Source of the DNA: Eunapius fragilis
Lineage: Eukaryota > Porifera > Demospongiae > Spongillida > Spongillidae
Reading direction: 5' to 3'
NCBI GenBank assembly: GCA_963681505.1
Contig: OY811975.1
Location: forward strand, 4,770,512 to 4,834,511
DNA: 64,000 nt
This document shows positions 11,915 to 22,499 of this stretch, one piece after another. Every line of letters begins with the position of its first letter. The stretch's first letter is position 1. A model generated the notes under the pieces. It had not been told where the DNA came from. It saw only the letters and a list, made by a program, of their open reading frames with translations, and did no database searches. A program made the translations under genes and the position numbers.

Positions 11915-12183
11915 GTTCTCTACGAGAAAGTTGGTGGGATATAGGATTTGATTATGACATTGGTGGTGTAAAAAGCAAGGAAACAAGGTCTTATCAGAAG
12001 GGAAAATGTCATAGTCCTATATTTAGCACATTTCTAGGGCATGTGTTGTTTGTGTGCTAAATATAGGACTATGACATTTTCCCTTCTGATAAGACCTTGT
12101 TTCCTTGCTTTTTACACCACCAATGTCATAATCAAATCCTATATCCCACCAACTTTCTCGTAGAGAATGTTTTTATTTACTTG
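11915..12183. mobile_element. foldback MITE FB-1, copy 2
   Basis: From TTCTCTACGAGAAAGTTGG to the mirrored arm it is essentially identical to copy 1 over about 245 bp. The right end keeps the full TTTTTATTTACTTGT terminus. The left terminus is missing its outer 15 or so bases, exactly where the A1 duplication stops. Confidence 0.92.
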
Positions 12184-12217
12184 TTTTCTGAATTTTTTTT
12201 CATACCCATTTAATTAT

Positions 12218-12368
12218 ACAAGACATTAGTCTCGTACCCAGACCGTCTATGACGTAAGCGATTATCGCTGTAAACACTACGTCCATACGTATGGACGTAG
12301 TGATTATACTGTTTACAGCGATAATCGCTTACGTCATAGACGGTCTGGGTACGAGACTAACAAGACAT
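12218..12368. mobile_element. 133-bp MULE-like foldback MITE with 9-bp target duplication
   Basis: The element 12227-12359 starts TAGTCTCGTACCCAGACC and ends with the reverse complement. Arms of about 48 bp match perfectly, and the centre holds a second palindrome around CCATACGTATGG. ACAAGACAT flanks both sides (12218-12226 and 12360-12368). The paralogous empty site at 8459-8470 has a single ACAAGACAT. A 9-bp duplication is typical of Mutator-like elements; that assignment is inference. Confidence 0.92.
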
Positions 12369-12960
12369 AGGAGGCTGATAGTCGATTGTTTATCAAAGTA
12401 TTATATTATATAAAAGCGAGTCCTCCAGCCGATTCTGAAGCTATTGGTGAAATTTTCATCGCTTAGAAATGTTCCTGTCCTGAGTTATGCGTTGCCAAGA
12501 AGGAGAAGAAGAATGAGAAGACGACCCGCCCCTTGTTCCGAGACTGGGTACGAGGACGGGCAGTACACTCTTGTTCTCAACAACCACGCGGTTCAGCGAC
12601 ATGAAACAAAAACGAAACTACTCAGTTTTGACTTCTAGATCGATTGCTAAAACAAGCTACACGATCCGATCGTCGGGAGTGTTGTTACAGACGGGTCGCG
12701 TTTTTATAATGACATTCATAGTCGGGGTCCAATCCTATATGGAAGTTTCTAACGAAACTTCCGATATATACCATAACGCTCTAATTATAAAACTAAATGT
12801 CCAGCTGCAAACAGCTGTGATATACATGCAGCTGTTGGCAGCAGTTCAGTTCGTGATTTCAGACAGTGCAGTACAATATGCTCGCAGCACGTACTCCAGT
12901 TCGTTCGAGTTCTTCTATACGTACGTTCCTTGGTCGTCGTTAAAGGTTTCATTGTAGGTA
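12369..12960 (+). pseudogene. Arg-rich gene-start fragment, copy 2 (longer)
   Basis: It is a near-identical copy of 8465-8870, extended to 12960. One frame stays open for 128 codons from 12571 (FSDMKQKRNYSVLTSRSIAK onward) and another encodes RRRRMRRRPAPCSETGYEDG. The two frames compete, so coding status is doubtful. It may be the 5' part of the same gene as the small exons at 13018-13540. Confidence 0.35.
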
Positions 12961-13017
12961 ATAAATAATAGCACTCATGTTTCAATTGTTGCCGACCTCC
13001 GCAGGCAAAGTACAACT

Positions 13018-13540
13018 ACTAGCGACGTGATTAAAATCGCTTCAGGACCAAGTGGCCAGGGATTTGCTGCATGGTAAGCCTCCGACCATTGGGATTCTCA
13101 AAAGAGATAATATAGATTTGTTAATTCTTTATTCACATGCAGTATCGTGAAAGATCGGATAGACAATCAAATTCAACGGGAGCATTGGGTAAGGTATGCA
13201 GCTGAGCTAGTACTAGTATGTATAATATGATATATCTTATGTATTAAATACTCTGCAGTGTCAGCACCTGAAAATATGCTGCCGGCGCTGATGGTGAGCC
13301 GACGTGAGGCATGCAGAGACTAAGAACAAAAGCATCACGTAGGTCTCCAGCTTTTAACCTTTAAAAAATGAGTTCACCATGCATGCCATATCATGTTGTG
13401 CAGAAACTTCGCCAGCTCGTCAAAAGCAAGTAAAGTATACATGTATATATAATGTCAGTACTTCATGCACTGATGCAGAATACATAATCTGTCCACAGAT
13501 GAATCAGGAGAAGATGAAGATACGGGGGTTCCTTCTAACA
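13018..13540 (+). CDS. series of small exon-like segments
   Basis: Plausible exons are 13004-13074 (open text QSTTTSDVIKIASGPSGQGF) ending at GTAAGCC, then after CATGCAG at 13135-13141 the segment IVKDRIDNQIQREHW, ending at GTAAGGT. TG+T joins them in frame. Later candidates follow CTGCAG (13258), GTGCAG (13405) and CCACAG (13499; MNQEKMKIRGFLLTLLK or DESGEDEDTG depending on frame). Phases do not chain beyond the second exon, so this may be a decayed transposon gene. Confidence 0.3.
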
Positions 13541-13662
13541 CTGCTAAAAATAAAGAGTATGATTTAATCTATTGAAGATTAAACAACGATCTAAAACGAT
13601 TTAATTAGATCGTTGTGTTTAATCTTCAATAGATTAAATCATACTCTTTATTTTTAGCAGTG
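13539..13662. repeat. 124-bp palindrome
   Basis: CACTGCTAAAAATAAAGAG through CAACGATCT is mirrored by AGATCGTTG through AAATTTTTAGCAGTG-type sequence, with arms of about 54 bp, one 2-nt difference and a 13-nt loop. It falls in the last exon-like segment of the preceding locus. No target duplication is visible. Confidence 0.88.
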
Positions 13663-14152
13663 AACAATTGAGCAAAGCACACCAGCAGAGCGGCGCAAAC
13701 GGTGGCGCGGAGCGAACCCTTCCTCAGCACCCAAGCCGCTGCAATAGTGTACTTTTAATTCTCTTGCGTGTTATATACTGCTATTTGTTTTTGTAATTCA
13801 TCAATTAACGCTAACAATTTGAAGTGATGAATTAAAATTAAGAGTAGCTAGCTAGCTGTAGATATAAAAATAAAAGCCGGCTGTCACACTTTTACGAGGA
13901 AGTGTAAAGCTATACCAAATGTAACATTTGACGCGATGTGTAAACAGGTTTAAACCGCGACCCTTTACCACCCTTACACTATAACGTAAACATCAGATTT
14001 ACTTCGTTGTAAACATAAGTAAATATGTGTAATCCTGAGCATTATACCTCATGTTTACATCGTGTTTATCGCTTGCGTATAAACCCGTTTTTTTTTTTTA
14101 CGCAGTGAATTTATTGGTCCGCGCAAACACAAAATCACAAAAATAGGCCGAA
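13663..14152. other. upstream region of the receptor gene
   Basis: It contains several GTAAAC/GTTTAC words (13930-14080) and a T-run at 14089-14099. No TATA box at a convincing distance and no gene was found. Confidence 0.4.
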
Positions 14153-16375
14153 ATGGTTCAATTGAGGTGGTTGGCTGTTGCCATAATCTTTATGTTAGCG
14201 GCTGATCGAAGCGTCTTTTCAGCAGTTTCTACTAAGAACTACACACTGTACATTCTCTCGATGTTGGCTTATCCAGATCCAAACAATATCTCGTCGCTAA
14301 ATCCTACCTTTACAGATGCGGAGTTTCTGCAGCGTGGGGCCCGCCTCGCCGTGGAAGAGATCAACAACCGATCGGACATCCTTGCTGACTACCGTCTGGA
14401 GGTGATCGAAGCTGACTGCGGCTGCAACCTGTACTGGAAAGGCGTCATCAGTTTCACCAAATATTTGTACGGTTATGCGGGAGACAAGCAGATTGTAGGG
14501 CTGATCGGTCCCGAGTGCTCCGATTCAACACTCCCCATTGCCGAGCTCCTGGCTAGGCCCCAAGTGGCTCTGGTTAACATCCACTTGGGGTCTTCCCCGC
14601 TCCTAAGCAACCGCACACTCTATCCGTACACGTTTGGGATACTGCCGCCGAAAGCTCTCGTGGTTGAAGCCTACTTGGCTCTGTTCAAATACAACAACTG
14701 GACGCGCGCGGCATCTCTGTACAACCCTCTTATGGTCAGCGATTACACTGCTTATAGGCTCCTGGAGCAGAAGCTAAAAAAGACGGGAGTAGAGCTGTCG
14801 TTCACCTCCGCGGCTACTACCTCTTACCTTCCACTGGACGCTCTGAAGAGCACCAATGTCCGAGTCATCGTGTCATTTCTGAGGAGCGACTCGGTCCAGA
14901 GGCTTCTCTGCATAGCTTACCATCTGAAAATGGTCTACCCTAGGTACCAGTGGATATTCCAGTTTGCACCACCGAACTCCGCTAACGTATCGTTTACCCA
15001 CGGCGGGACATTTTACAGCTGTACCGCTGAACAGCTCACTGTGGTGGTTCAGAGGAGCATCACATTTGAATCCACCTATGCAAGTACAAATCTGACCAGG
15101 GTCACCAACCTCACTCAGGTACTACTAAATTCCACTTGCAGCCCGTACCGCGATTGTTTGGCGGTATTCGATGCGGCCTGGGCGTTGGCTCTTGCTCTCA
15201 ATCAATCAGCCGCGCAAGCGGCGGGCCCAATGCTATTGTCAAACTACCGATACGGAAATAGTATTTTTACTGAAATGGTGAGACAGGAATTGGAGAATAT
15301 GCAGTTTAGGGGTGCAGTGGGAGACGTTCGCTTCAGCAAAGACAACGGCTATATATCCAACGTGCAAATCATTGTAAAGCAGTACTTTGACGGGTACAAA
15401 ACGGTCGCTTTCCTAAAGCCGGGAGCGGACGTTAGCATCGACGTGAACGCAAGAATAGCCTCCTTCGTGTCGAGTAGCTTTAATGAGGTGACAGTGACCA
15501 TCCCTCTGGCAATGGCGGTGGTAGTCATAATGGTGAACGTAGCGGCCGTCGTCCTGATAGCCGTCATCCATGTCATCAATACCAGATACCACGATGTGAA
15601 CACCATAAAGGCATCTAGCCCACGTCTCAACCACCTTGCGTACATAGGATGTTATTTGATCGTGCTGGCGTCTCTGGTCTATACCGCCATGGAAGCATTT
15701 CTCCTTGGCCATGGTTTGGGCACAGTCATGTGCAACGTATTCCCATGGTTCGTCACAGTGGGATTTACGTTAGTATTCGGAACAGTTTTAGTAAAGACGG
15801 GAAGGTTGTACTTCATATTCAAATCCTCCATAGGCCTACAGCGGAATTCTCCAATCGTAACGAGCGATTACACTTTGACTTTCATCGTCATTGTATTTGC
15901 TCTGGTAGGTGCTGTTTTATGCACCGTCTGGACGGTTGTCGATGCTTCATTTAGGACCGATGTAAGGAAGCCAACTGGAACTTCAGATGGGAACCTTGAA
16001 GTCTGGATAAAAGGCCAGTGTTCTTCTAAATATCAGTTGAATTTCATCGCGGCTATTGTAGCGTACTTGGCCGTGCTCATAATGTGCTGTGTTGTGTTAG
16101 CAATCTCCAATCGGACAATAACATGGAAGGAGTTCAAGTCCAATGGTGTTATCCTGTTGGTTTACATGTTGGTCCTGACAAATGGAACGTGTGGAGCTGT
16201 GTACTATGTGGTATGGCACGCTGCCTTTGATAATGCCATAGCATATGCAATGTTCAGCCTTATGCTAGCGGGTAATGTATATCTTTGTATTGCTCTGCTC
16301 TTTGCTCCGCCTGTCACACCGGTTTTCCAACAGTTATGGAGGGACTTGCTTACAAAGATGAACCCCCCCGCTTAA
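14153..16375 (+). CDS. GABA-B-like class C G-protein-coupled receptor, single exon
   Basis: The 740 codons have no intron. Residues 1-26 are a signal peptide. Residues 27-430 form a periplasmic-binding/ANF-receptor type ligand domain (RGARLAVEEINNRSD, IVGLIGPECSDST, several N-glycosylation sites). Seven membrane segments lie near 447-474, 493-516, 525-549, 573-596, 629-651, 664-688 and 694-720. IKASSPRLN in loop 1, TVGFTLVFG with AKT-like VKTGRL after TM3, and VVDASFR after TM4 match GABA-B receptor hallmarks. C527 and C622 can form the conserved TM3-loop 2 disulfide. The cysteine-rich domain of metabotropic glutamate receptors is absent. The tail after TM7 is only about 20 residues, with no coiled coil for GABA-B heterodimerisation. 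The ligand is unknown; GABA binding should not be assumed. Confidence 0.9.
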   Translation: MVQLRWLAVAIIFMLAADRSVFSAVSTKNYTLYILSMLAYPDPNNISSLNPTFTDAEFLQRGARLAVEEINNRSDILADYRLEVIEADCGCNLYWKGVISFTKYLYGYAGDKQIVGLIGPECSDSTLPIAELLARPQVALVNIHLGSSPLLSNRTLYPYTFGILPPKALVVEAYLALFKYNNWTRAASLYNPLMVSDYTAYRLLEQKLKKTGVELSFTSAATTSYLPLDALKSTNVRVIVSFLRSDSVQRLLCIAYHLKMVYPRYQWIFQFAPPNSANVSFTHGGTFYSCTAEQLTVVVQRSITFESTYASTNLTRVTNLTQVLLNSTCSPYRDCLAVFDAAWALALALNQSAAQAAGPMLLSNYRYGNSIFTEMVRQELENMQFRGAVGDVRFSKDNGYISNVQIIVKQYFDGYKTVAFLKPGADVSIDVNARIASFVSSSFNEVTVTIPLAMAVVVIMVNVAAVVLIAVIHVINTRYHDVNTIKASSPRLNHLAYIGCYLIVLASLVYTAMEAFLLGHGLGTVMCNVFPWFVTVGFTLVFGTVLVKTGRLYFIFKSSIGLQRNSPIVTSDYTLTFIVIVFALVGAVLCTVWTVVDASFRTDVRKPTGTSDGNLEVWIKGQCSSKYQLNFIAAIVAYLAVLIMCCVVLAISNRTITWKEFKSNGVILLVYMLVLTNGTCGAVYYVVWHAAFDNAIAYAMFSLMLAGNVYLCIALLFAPPVTPVFQQLWRDLLTKMNPPA

Positions 16376-16907
16376 GAAACAAGTTGAATTTTCAACTATT
16401 TTAAACGTCATCATCAATCGTGATGTTTGTACATAAGAGCTGTGTCAGGTGGGCATGTGTGCATGTAAGTATGGGTGGTTATTGCAAACTGAACATTGTT
16501 GTAGATTGCAGTATTTAAAAACATGTGCAAAATAACGTCGTGAATGATGAATGTATGCCTGTCCTGACCCACAACACTTTTTTGGGACTTAATAAGCTGG
16601 ATAATCATTAGTTTTATAGGCTACATGCCATAGTATGTGAGATTGTTGTCACAGAAAGGGATGAGTGCAAGCAAACTATTTCGTTGCTTTTGTGGAGCTC
16701 TGCCTTAGACCCAATAGGCTTGCAGCATACTCTCTAGCTGGTGGGGTAACCCCTCTCACCACATCTCCCTCATCAATAACTCCTCACCATTGTAATTCCT
16801 GTGTTCGTCCCCTGTACTGCCATAAAAGAAGTCACCATACCATTGCCGGCTTTAACAAATACTTAAGGCTCTTCCTTGTCAGTGTAATGTCTAGGGACCT
16901 TCGACAT
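16376..16907. other. receptor 3' flank, no gene seen
   Basis: No AATAAA signal lies close to the stop. Reading frames up to 108 codons (16665-16991) run into the foldback element and look non-coding. Confidence 0.5.
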
Positions 16908-18548
16908 TTCATATGGGTCATTCCATGGGCTGTCAGGAATGAATTGGACAGCACCCCTCGGATTTGTGTGCAATTTATCATATTTGCTTGATCTAATATG
17001 GATGTTACTTTAACGCATTAATTTTTAAAATCGCACGAGTGGTTTACGAATTAACACCGTCATGAATAATTAATTGTTTTCCACTTTGAAGACTCATAAC
17101 TCCCTACTCACAGAACGTGTATGGCTATTGTTGGCATCAAATCGAAGCTCTCTTAGTGTACAATCCGACTATAATATGTTTCTGTGGGAGAGGCGAAAGG
17201 GTTAACGAATAAATGTTTATACAGCACGGTTTTCAATATTTAGGTCACTTGCAGGGTGATACTCAAGAATTTTGTTTTTATATATGAAAACTGTTCATTG
17301 TCCTTACATTTTACAAAAATAAAAAGTCTGAGTATCAGCTAGTTCTGGGAACTGCAGAGGGTTAAAGGGCAAGACGCCATTTTTAATTTCTTCATGGTTG
17401 ATTTTATCACTAATGAAAGCAAGTGTTGTTTAGATACGTCTCCAGGGTATTATATAATACTGTCCTCAACTATCACAACAGTAAGAAAGGGCGTTGGTAA
17501 TTTAAAAAATGATTTTTAGTACATCGAATTGCGCATTTATTGGAAACCGTTACTAAGCCTTCTCATAATGGGATCGTTGCGTGCTCGTTAAGTGGTTAAA
17601 GCTCAACATTTCTTTTGATTGGAAGTAAAAAGGAACAACGAAGTTTAAATGAACCGGCGGTGAGACCTATTCAACCGCCTACCGGCTCAAGAAGTGGTGG
17701 TCTCTCAACCTGTTCATACGCCGGATGACGGCGTACCGGGGATCCCACCCGCGGCACCACGGTAGTGGTGCCGCGGGTGGGATCCCCGATCCCCGGTACG
17801 CCGTCATCCGGAGTATAAATTTTACTTCCAATCAAAAGAAATGTTGAGCTGTAACCACTTATGACAGCAATAACGAGCACGCTTACCTAAGCAACGATCC
17901 CATTAGAAGGCGGCTTAACGGTTTCCAATAAATGCGCAATTCGATGTACTAAAAATCATTTTTTAAATTACCAACGCCCTTTCTTTATGTTGTGATAGTT
18001 GAGGACAGTATTACATAATACCCTGGAGACGTATCTAAACAACACTTGCTTTCATTAGTGATAAAATCAACCATGAAGAAATTAAAAATGGCGTCTTGCC
18101 CTTTAACCCTCTGCAGTTCCCAGAACTAGCTGATACTCAGACTTTTTATTTTTGTAAAATGTAAGGACAATGAACAGTTTTCATATACAAAAACAAAATT
18201 CTTGAGTATCACCCTGCAAGTGACCTAAATATTGAAAACCGTGCTGTATAAACATTTATTCGTTAACCCTTTCGCCTCTCCCACAGAAACATATTATAGT
18301 CGGATTGTACACTAAATTTGATGCCAACAATAGCCATACACGTTCTGTGAGTAGGGAGTTATGAGTCTTCAAAGTGGAAAACAATTAATTATTCATGACG
18401 GTGTTAATTCGTAAACCACTCGTGCGATTTTAAAAATTAATGCGTTAAAGTAACATCCATATTAGATCAAGCAAATATGATAAATTGCACACAAATCTGA
18501 GGGGTGCTGTCCAATTCATTCCTGACAGCCCATGGAATGACCCATATG
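16908..18548. mobile_element. 1.64-kb foldback (long inverted repeat) element
   Basis: The left arm starts CATATGGGTCATTCCATGGG at 16908, and the right arm ends with its reverse complement at 18548. Arms of about 740-800 bp match nearly base for base. The centre (17721-17811) is a separate GC-rich palindrome, CCGGATGACGGCGTACCGG with its mirror. The left arm alone has an extra 75 bp (17645-17720). There is no coding capacity. A diverged solo arm occurs at 52590-52960. Confidence 0.95.
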
Positions 18549-18689
18549 TAACAGCTGCCATGATTATGTGGCCACAACATTCATAAAAGCCCTATTAAAG
18601 GAGTGTATTGAAGCAGATCTCTGGGTTGCATGGCATGCATTGGTGCTGTGGGCAAGGCTGGGTTCCACACGTGTGCAGTGGCAGTGATG

Positions 18690-19052
18690 GAAGCCTACTG
18701 AAGACACTGCCACTGCTCCACGCACTCCTCACCCCTCTTCCACTTCAAGAACGGGAGGCCAATCACAGCCAAGAACTTCCGCGTCACCCTATTATCCCTG
18801 GTGGAGCAACGTGGGTATGACCCACGAAAATACAACACCCACAGCTTGCGGATCGGTGCAGCCACAGCAGCTGCCAGAGCAGGACTCCCATCCGACACAA
18901 TCCAGAAGCTTGGTAGATGGAGGAGCAATGCCTACCTTACCTACACCCGTCACCCACTGACTTCCCCATCTGACACCAGAGCAATGGCTAGACACTGTCT
19001 GCATCTATATGCACATGTATGTATCCATGCCTTTTACCTCCCTAAAACCTGA
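18690..19052 (+). pseudogene. tyrosine recombinase C-terminal fragment (Crypton/DIRS type)
   Basis: An open frame upstream of and through the ATG at 18801 reads PLFHFKNGRPITAKNF, then YNTHSLRIGAATAAARAGLP, then LGRWRSNAYLTYTRH. HSLR carries the conserved His and Arg of box II, GRW occupies the His/Trp position, and the Tyr of AYLTY is the likely nucleophile. The box I arginine half is absent: about 140 residues upstream have been lost, and the sequence begins about 140 bp after the foldback arm. Such enzymes mobilise Cryptons and DIRS retroelements. As it stands this is a broken remnant. Confidence 0.7.
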
Positions 19053-19352
19053 AACCATATCACTAACCATTTTGGGGGTTCTTTCAATTTGGGCGACACC
19101 CTCGGGGCTTCTACCCTGGACAGCCACCAAGCCATGACCAGCATCTTGGTTTGGGACACAGGCCGACCCAATGGTGACCAGCATCACCCATTGGTCCCTG
19201 TAGGCCCAGTGATAGCCTGGCTGCAGCTGTCGCCTGCCCCCATTATGGGCCAAACACGACCACGAGCTTCAGCATGGGACAGGGGTAAAGAGCATGTAAA
19301 TGGCATTAGCATGCATGCATTTGGGTTCCTTTCACGGAAATGATAATTATTT

Positions 19353-19937
19353 AATAGACCCTTCCTTCCCTTTAACGGCGTAAGGAATGCAATTATTTTT
19401 AAACGCGTCACTTCCGGAGTTCTTCCTGTGTAGAATCATGACGGGAGACGTATGTGTCGTGTGTAAAATGACTCGTAAGTTGGACAAGAGTGTATCTAGG
19501 TCGCCGCCACAGTACTAGTGGCCACACTACATGTAACTGCATGTACAGGAACTTCCATTTCAGATGGGCTTCGAACCCCAAGTGAATCCTGACCACTGCC
19601 ACTGTTCCCTTCAGGAATTACATTTACATCCGCACTTAATCCAACTGGATACAGATCAAGGGGATCGCTTTGTCCATCCAAAGGAAAGTGACGGCTGCAC
19701 ACGCGATGGTAAGCTTTAATATCCTTCTCTACAAGGCGAAGCGATCGAATCCAACGTGCCCTCGTACTTTTTTCGACTGGAATACAGTGCATAGATACAC
19801 TTTTGTCCAACTTACGAGTCATTTTACACACGACACATACGTCTCCCGTCATGATTCTACACAGGAAGAACTCCGGAAGTGACGCGTTTAAGAATAATTG
19901 CATTCCTTACGCCGTTAAAGGGAAGGAAGGGTCTATT
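19353..19937. mobile_element. 585-bp inverted-repeat element carrying a THAP exon
   Basis: Arms of 145 bp (19353-19497 and 19793-19937) are close reverse complements beginning AATAGACCCTTCCTTCCC. The 5' coding sequence of the THAP exon lies inside the right arm, so the left arm repeats it in the opposite orientation (ATGACGGGAGACG at 19439). No clear target duplication was found. Confidence 0.88.
19496..19852 (-). CDS. THAP-domain (C2CH) DNA-binding exon
   Basis: From the ATG at 19852 the frame is open for 118 codons. CVVCKMTRKLDKSV gives the first two cysteines. RWIRSLR supplies the conserved Trp, and YHRVCSRHFPLD supplies the Cys and His plus the following Phe. Spacing fits the C-x2-4-C-x35-50-C-x2-H pattern of THAP domains, which bind DNA in P-element-type transposases and host regulators. 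A Ser/Gly-rich linker follows, then a stop at the left arm. Only the DNA-binding module remains, so this is probably the shortened derivative of a THAP transposon. Confidence 0.8.
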   Translation of the reverse strand: MTGDVCVVCKMTRKLDKSVSMHCIPVEKSTRARWIRSLRLVEKDIKAYHRVCSRHFPLDGQSDPLDLYPVGLSADVNVIPEGNSGSGQDSLGVRSPSEMEVPVHAVTCSVATSTVAAT

Positions 19938-22499
19938 CGTCCGATAGCGTTGGTGGGGAGTTTAATCTTTGAATTTTTTAATTGGACGGCATAATAACGG
20001 AATGTCAAATCGGCCGGCATGGTTCCATCATAGATTGAAGAATAGCTGGATATGAAACACGGAGATAATTAGAAATGATCCGCGTTTCGGCACGTGACAC
20101 ATTTGGTGTATATGGCGATACCATAGATACTATAGTAAAGGGATTGGAAACGGACTCAATTAACATTGCTTCGCGCGCGATGCTCCTCGTACTCAGACCA
20201 CTTATCATATTTGATATGAAGGAAGAGCTTCTGGAACCGATGACATTGACAACGTGGAACCGATGACAACGGAGCCTAACCAAACCTTAGTTACGAAATG
20301 TGCTAGCCCTTTTTCTTTCAGAATTAAAAAAATCAGAGCACAAGCCTGTGAACGAAGTAGTACTGAGTCAACGACACATGCCAATCACACCTACCCAAAC
20401 CTTACATAGAGCCCTCAGAATTACTCCGTGCAAATAAAAAATACAAATGTATTGCTGGACATTACGAGCATACAAGGAAAAAAGCACGCAAATAAAAACG
20501 TAACTGCATGACCCAGTCCAGTAAAGTAGACGTTACAGCGATCCGCCTCATTCCTGGAATCCAGCTTCTTGACTATGACATCGATGGCCAACCACATGAC
20601 GAAACGTTAAAGACGCCTAAGAGACTAGTGGAGGCTTCGGAGGGTTTTGGAAAACATGAAGATGTCTAAATAATCTATGGTCCAGATGCTAGGCCATTTA
20701 TACAACAGAAAAATGGCTCACCCGCTTTTTTTTTTTACGACAAACGCAGAGCATAGTTACGTAGCAAATGGTACTACCATGCATATGTAAAATTGATGTA
20801 GCTATCTGAAACAAGTATTGGATATGAGATAAAAGTTTTGCCAGGGTAGTTTCATCGGTTAGTTCATGGCGATGTCAAAAACGTAAAATGTGGAGTTTCT
20901 CTAAAACCCTCCAACCTAAACGCCTCCAGCACACCTCACCGTACGTAAAACTTTGTGCTGCATCTGGCCATGCTACTTATTTATAAAGTTTAGGGGAGTT
21001 GTATCGGTTAGTTGTTAAAAAAGCTGTAAGCCCGCCAAATTCTGTATCTCGGGTTCTAAAAGGGCTATAAACATGGCGACAAGTTTACCCGAATGTACGC
21101 ATTTTGTGCTATCGTTTTCTTCAGTCAGATTTTACTAAGCTCTCAACTTACTTTTTCCTCAAGAGGGGCGAGGCGTCAATGCATCTAATTAGCAGCATCG
21201 CGGAGTCTGCGCTCAGTGCGCTGGCAATGTACGTGGGCTTGCAATGGCTCACGTGCTCCGTTTGTAGCGTGCCAGAGTGGCTCTCGTGCTGGAATGGCCT
21301 AATGAGGCGCGCCTCTGAAGTTATTGTAACCGCGGCTTATTAAGGTGATAGGGTACCCTCCTGGAATTTGAAAAAAAATCATACTAGCTTGTAGCCTGAG
21401 AGCATCTTAGAGGACCGTATCATTTTGACAGTTATTAGATGAGCAGTAAAAATGGTACAAATATTCTAAGAACAAAACTTTATAATTGGTTTGTTGAAAA
21501 CTGTAGTGCTTAAAAATCACCAAATTTGGAGGATAAATATGAAATAATATCTTCTTTCGTTTGGTGCATTCGTTTCGAAACGGAGCAGTAGGTTTGTGCC
21601 AAAGCTTATACTAACCATCGTTTCAGGGTGAACTAATTAGGCTACTCATGGATTACTCATGCTGGGCATTCCAGAACAGCTACTTTATCGTGATTACACG
21701 TTCTTCATTACTTAATTGTCCTTTTGGTGCATCGATAACGTTACTACCCTTTTCCACAAATGTACAGCAATTTTTTACAAAGTTACGCATCCCTGGACGC
21801 CATATTTGTACCTTGAAATTGAAATGTTATTAATAGATAGATTTTCGGTTTTCGGCTATTTAGAAAAAAGTAACTTATTTTGAAAACAAGGGCAAGATAT
21901 TTTCCTACACGTATGCTCTTCTTGGTGCTTAGCTCCTATCGTAATAATATGCTCAGCACTTGATCATAAGGTCTGTTGTCCTGAATGTGCAGGAAAAAGA
22001 GTTTTTACCGTTCGTATTTCAAGGTGCTCGTAAAACAAGCGGTGCTAGTGTTTCTGCGCGTTATTGAAATGCTATCAAGGTGGCATATCTTAAACAATAA
22101 GGTGGATTCTCTCCGAATTATATACGGTACTTGAACAGAACTACCAATTGTTGATGACGTATTTTAATAATTCAGACCCCAAAATACATGGCGGACTCAA
22201 ACTGCGCATGCGTGCGCGAATTACAAGATGGCGGATGCCAAAGTTTAAGGCATTGCGCTCGGTTAAATACGTTACTTATCCAAATGATATCAAGGTGGCA
22301 TATCTTAAACAATAAGGTGGATCTTACCAACTTTTTTTCCAAAAAAACCACGTTATGGGTACTACTACCTTAATTATATTCACGCATCTATATGAATTGT
22401 ATTAACGTACAGGGTGTCCGTCTACGATACTGATTCCGCATACCTTTATCTCCACGATTTCTATACGCCTGGCAAAAAAAGGATGAATCCAACAATTGA
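19938..22499. other. 2.5 kb without a recognisable gene
   Basis: Short frames (63 aa at 20075, 79 aa at 21104) show no known motif. A 37-bp segment, TATCAAGGTGGCATATCTTA plus AACAATAAGGTGGAT, occurs twice (22073 and 22289). A CAGGGTGTCCG end-like motif lies at 22411. Nothing else is supported. Confidence 0.5.

Noticed and set aside
15349-15954. Antisense and shifted frames of about 100 codons within the receptor
   Set aside because: They are fully contained in the 740-codon gene and lack motifs.
16908-18548. The 1.6-kb foldback as a microRNA-type or long hairpin gene
   Set aside because: Its size and the diverged solo arm at 52.6 kb fit a transposable element better. Expression cannot be judged from sequence.
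20075-20266. 63-codon frame MIRVSARDTFGVYGDTIDT
   Set aside because: There is no splice context, no recognisable motif and no paralogue in the window.
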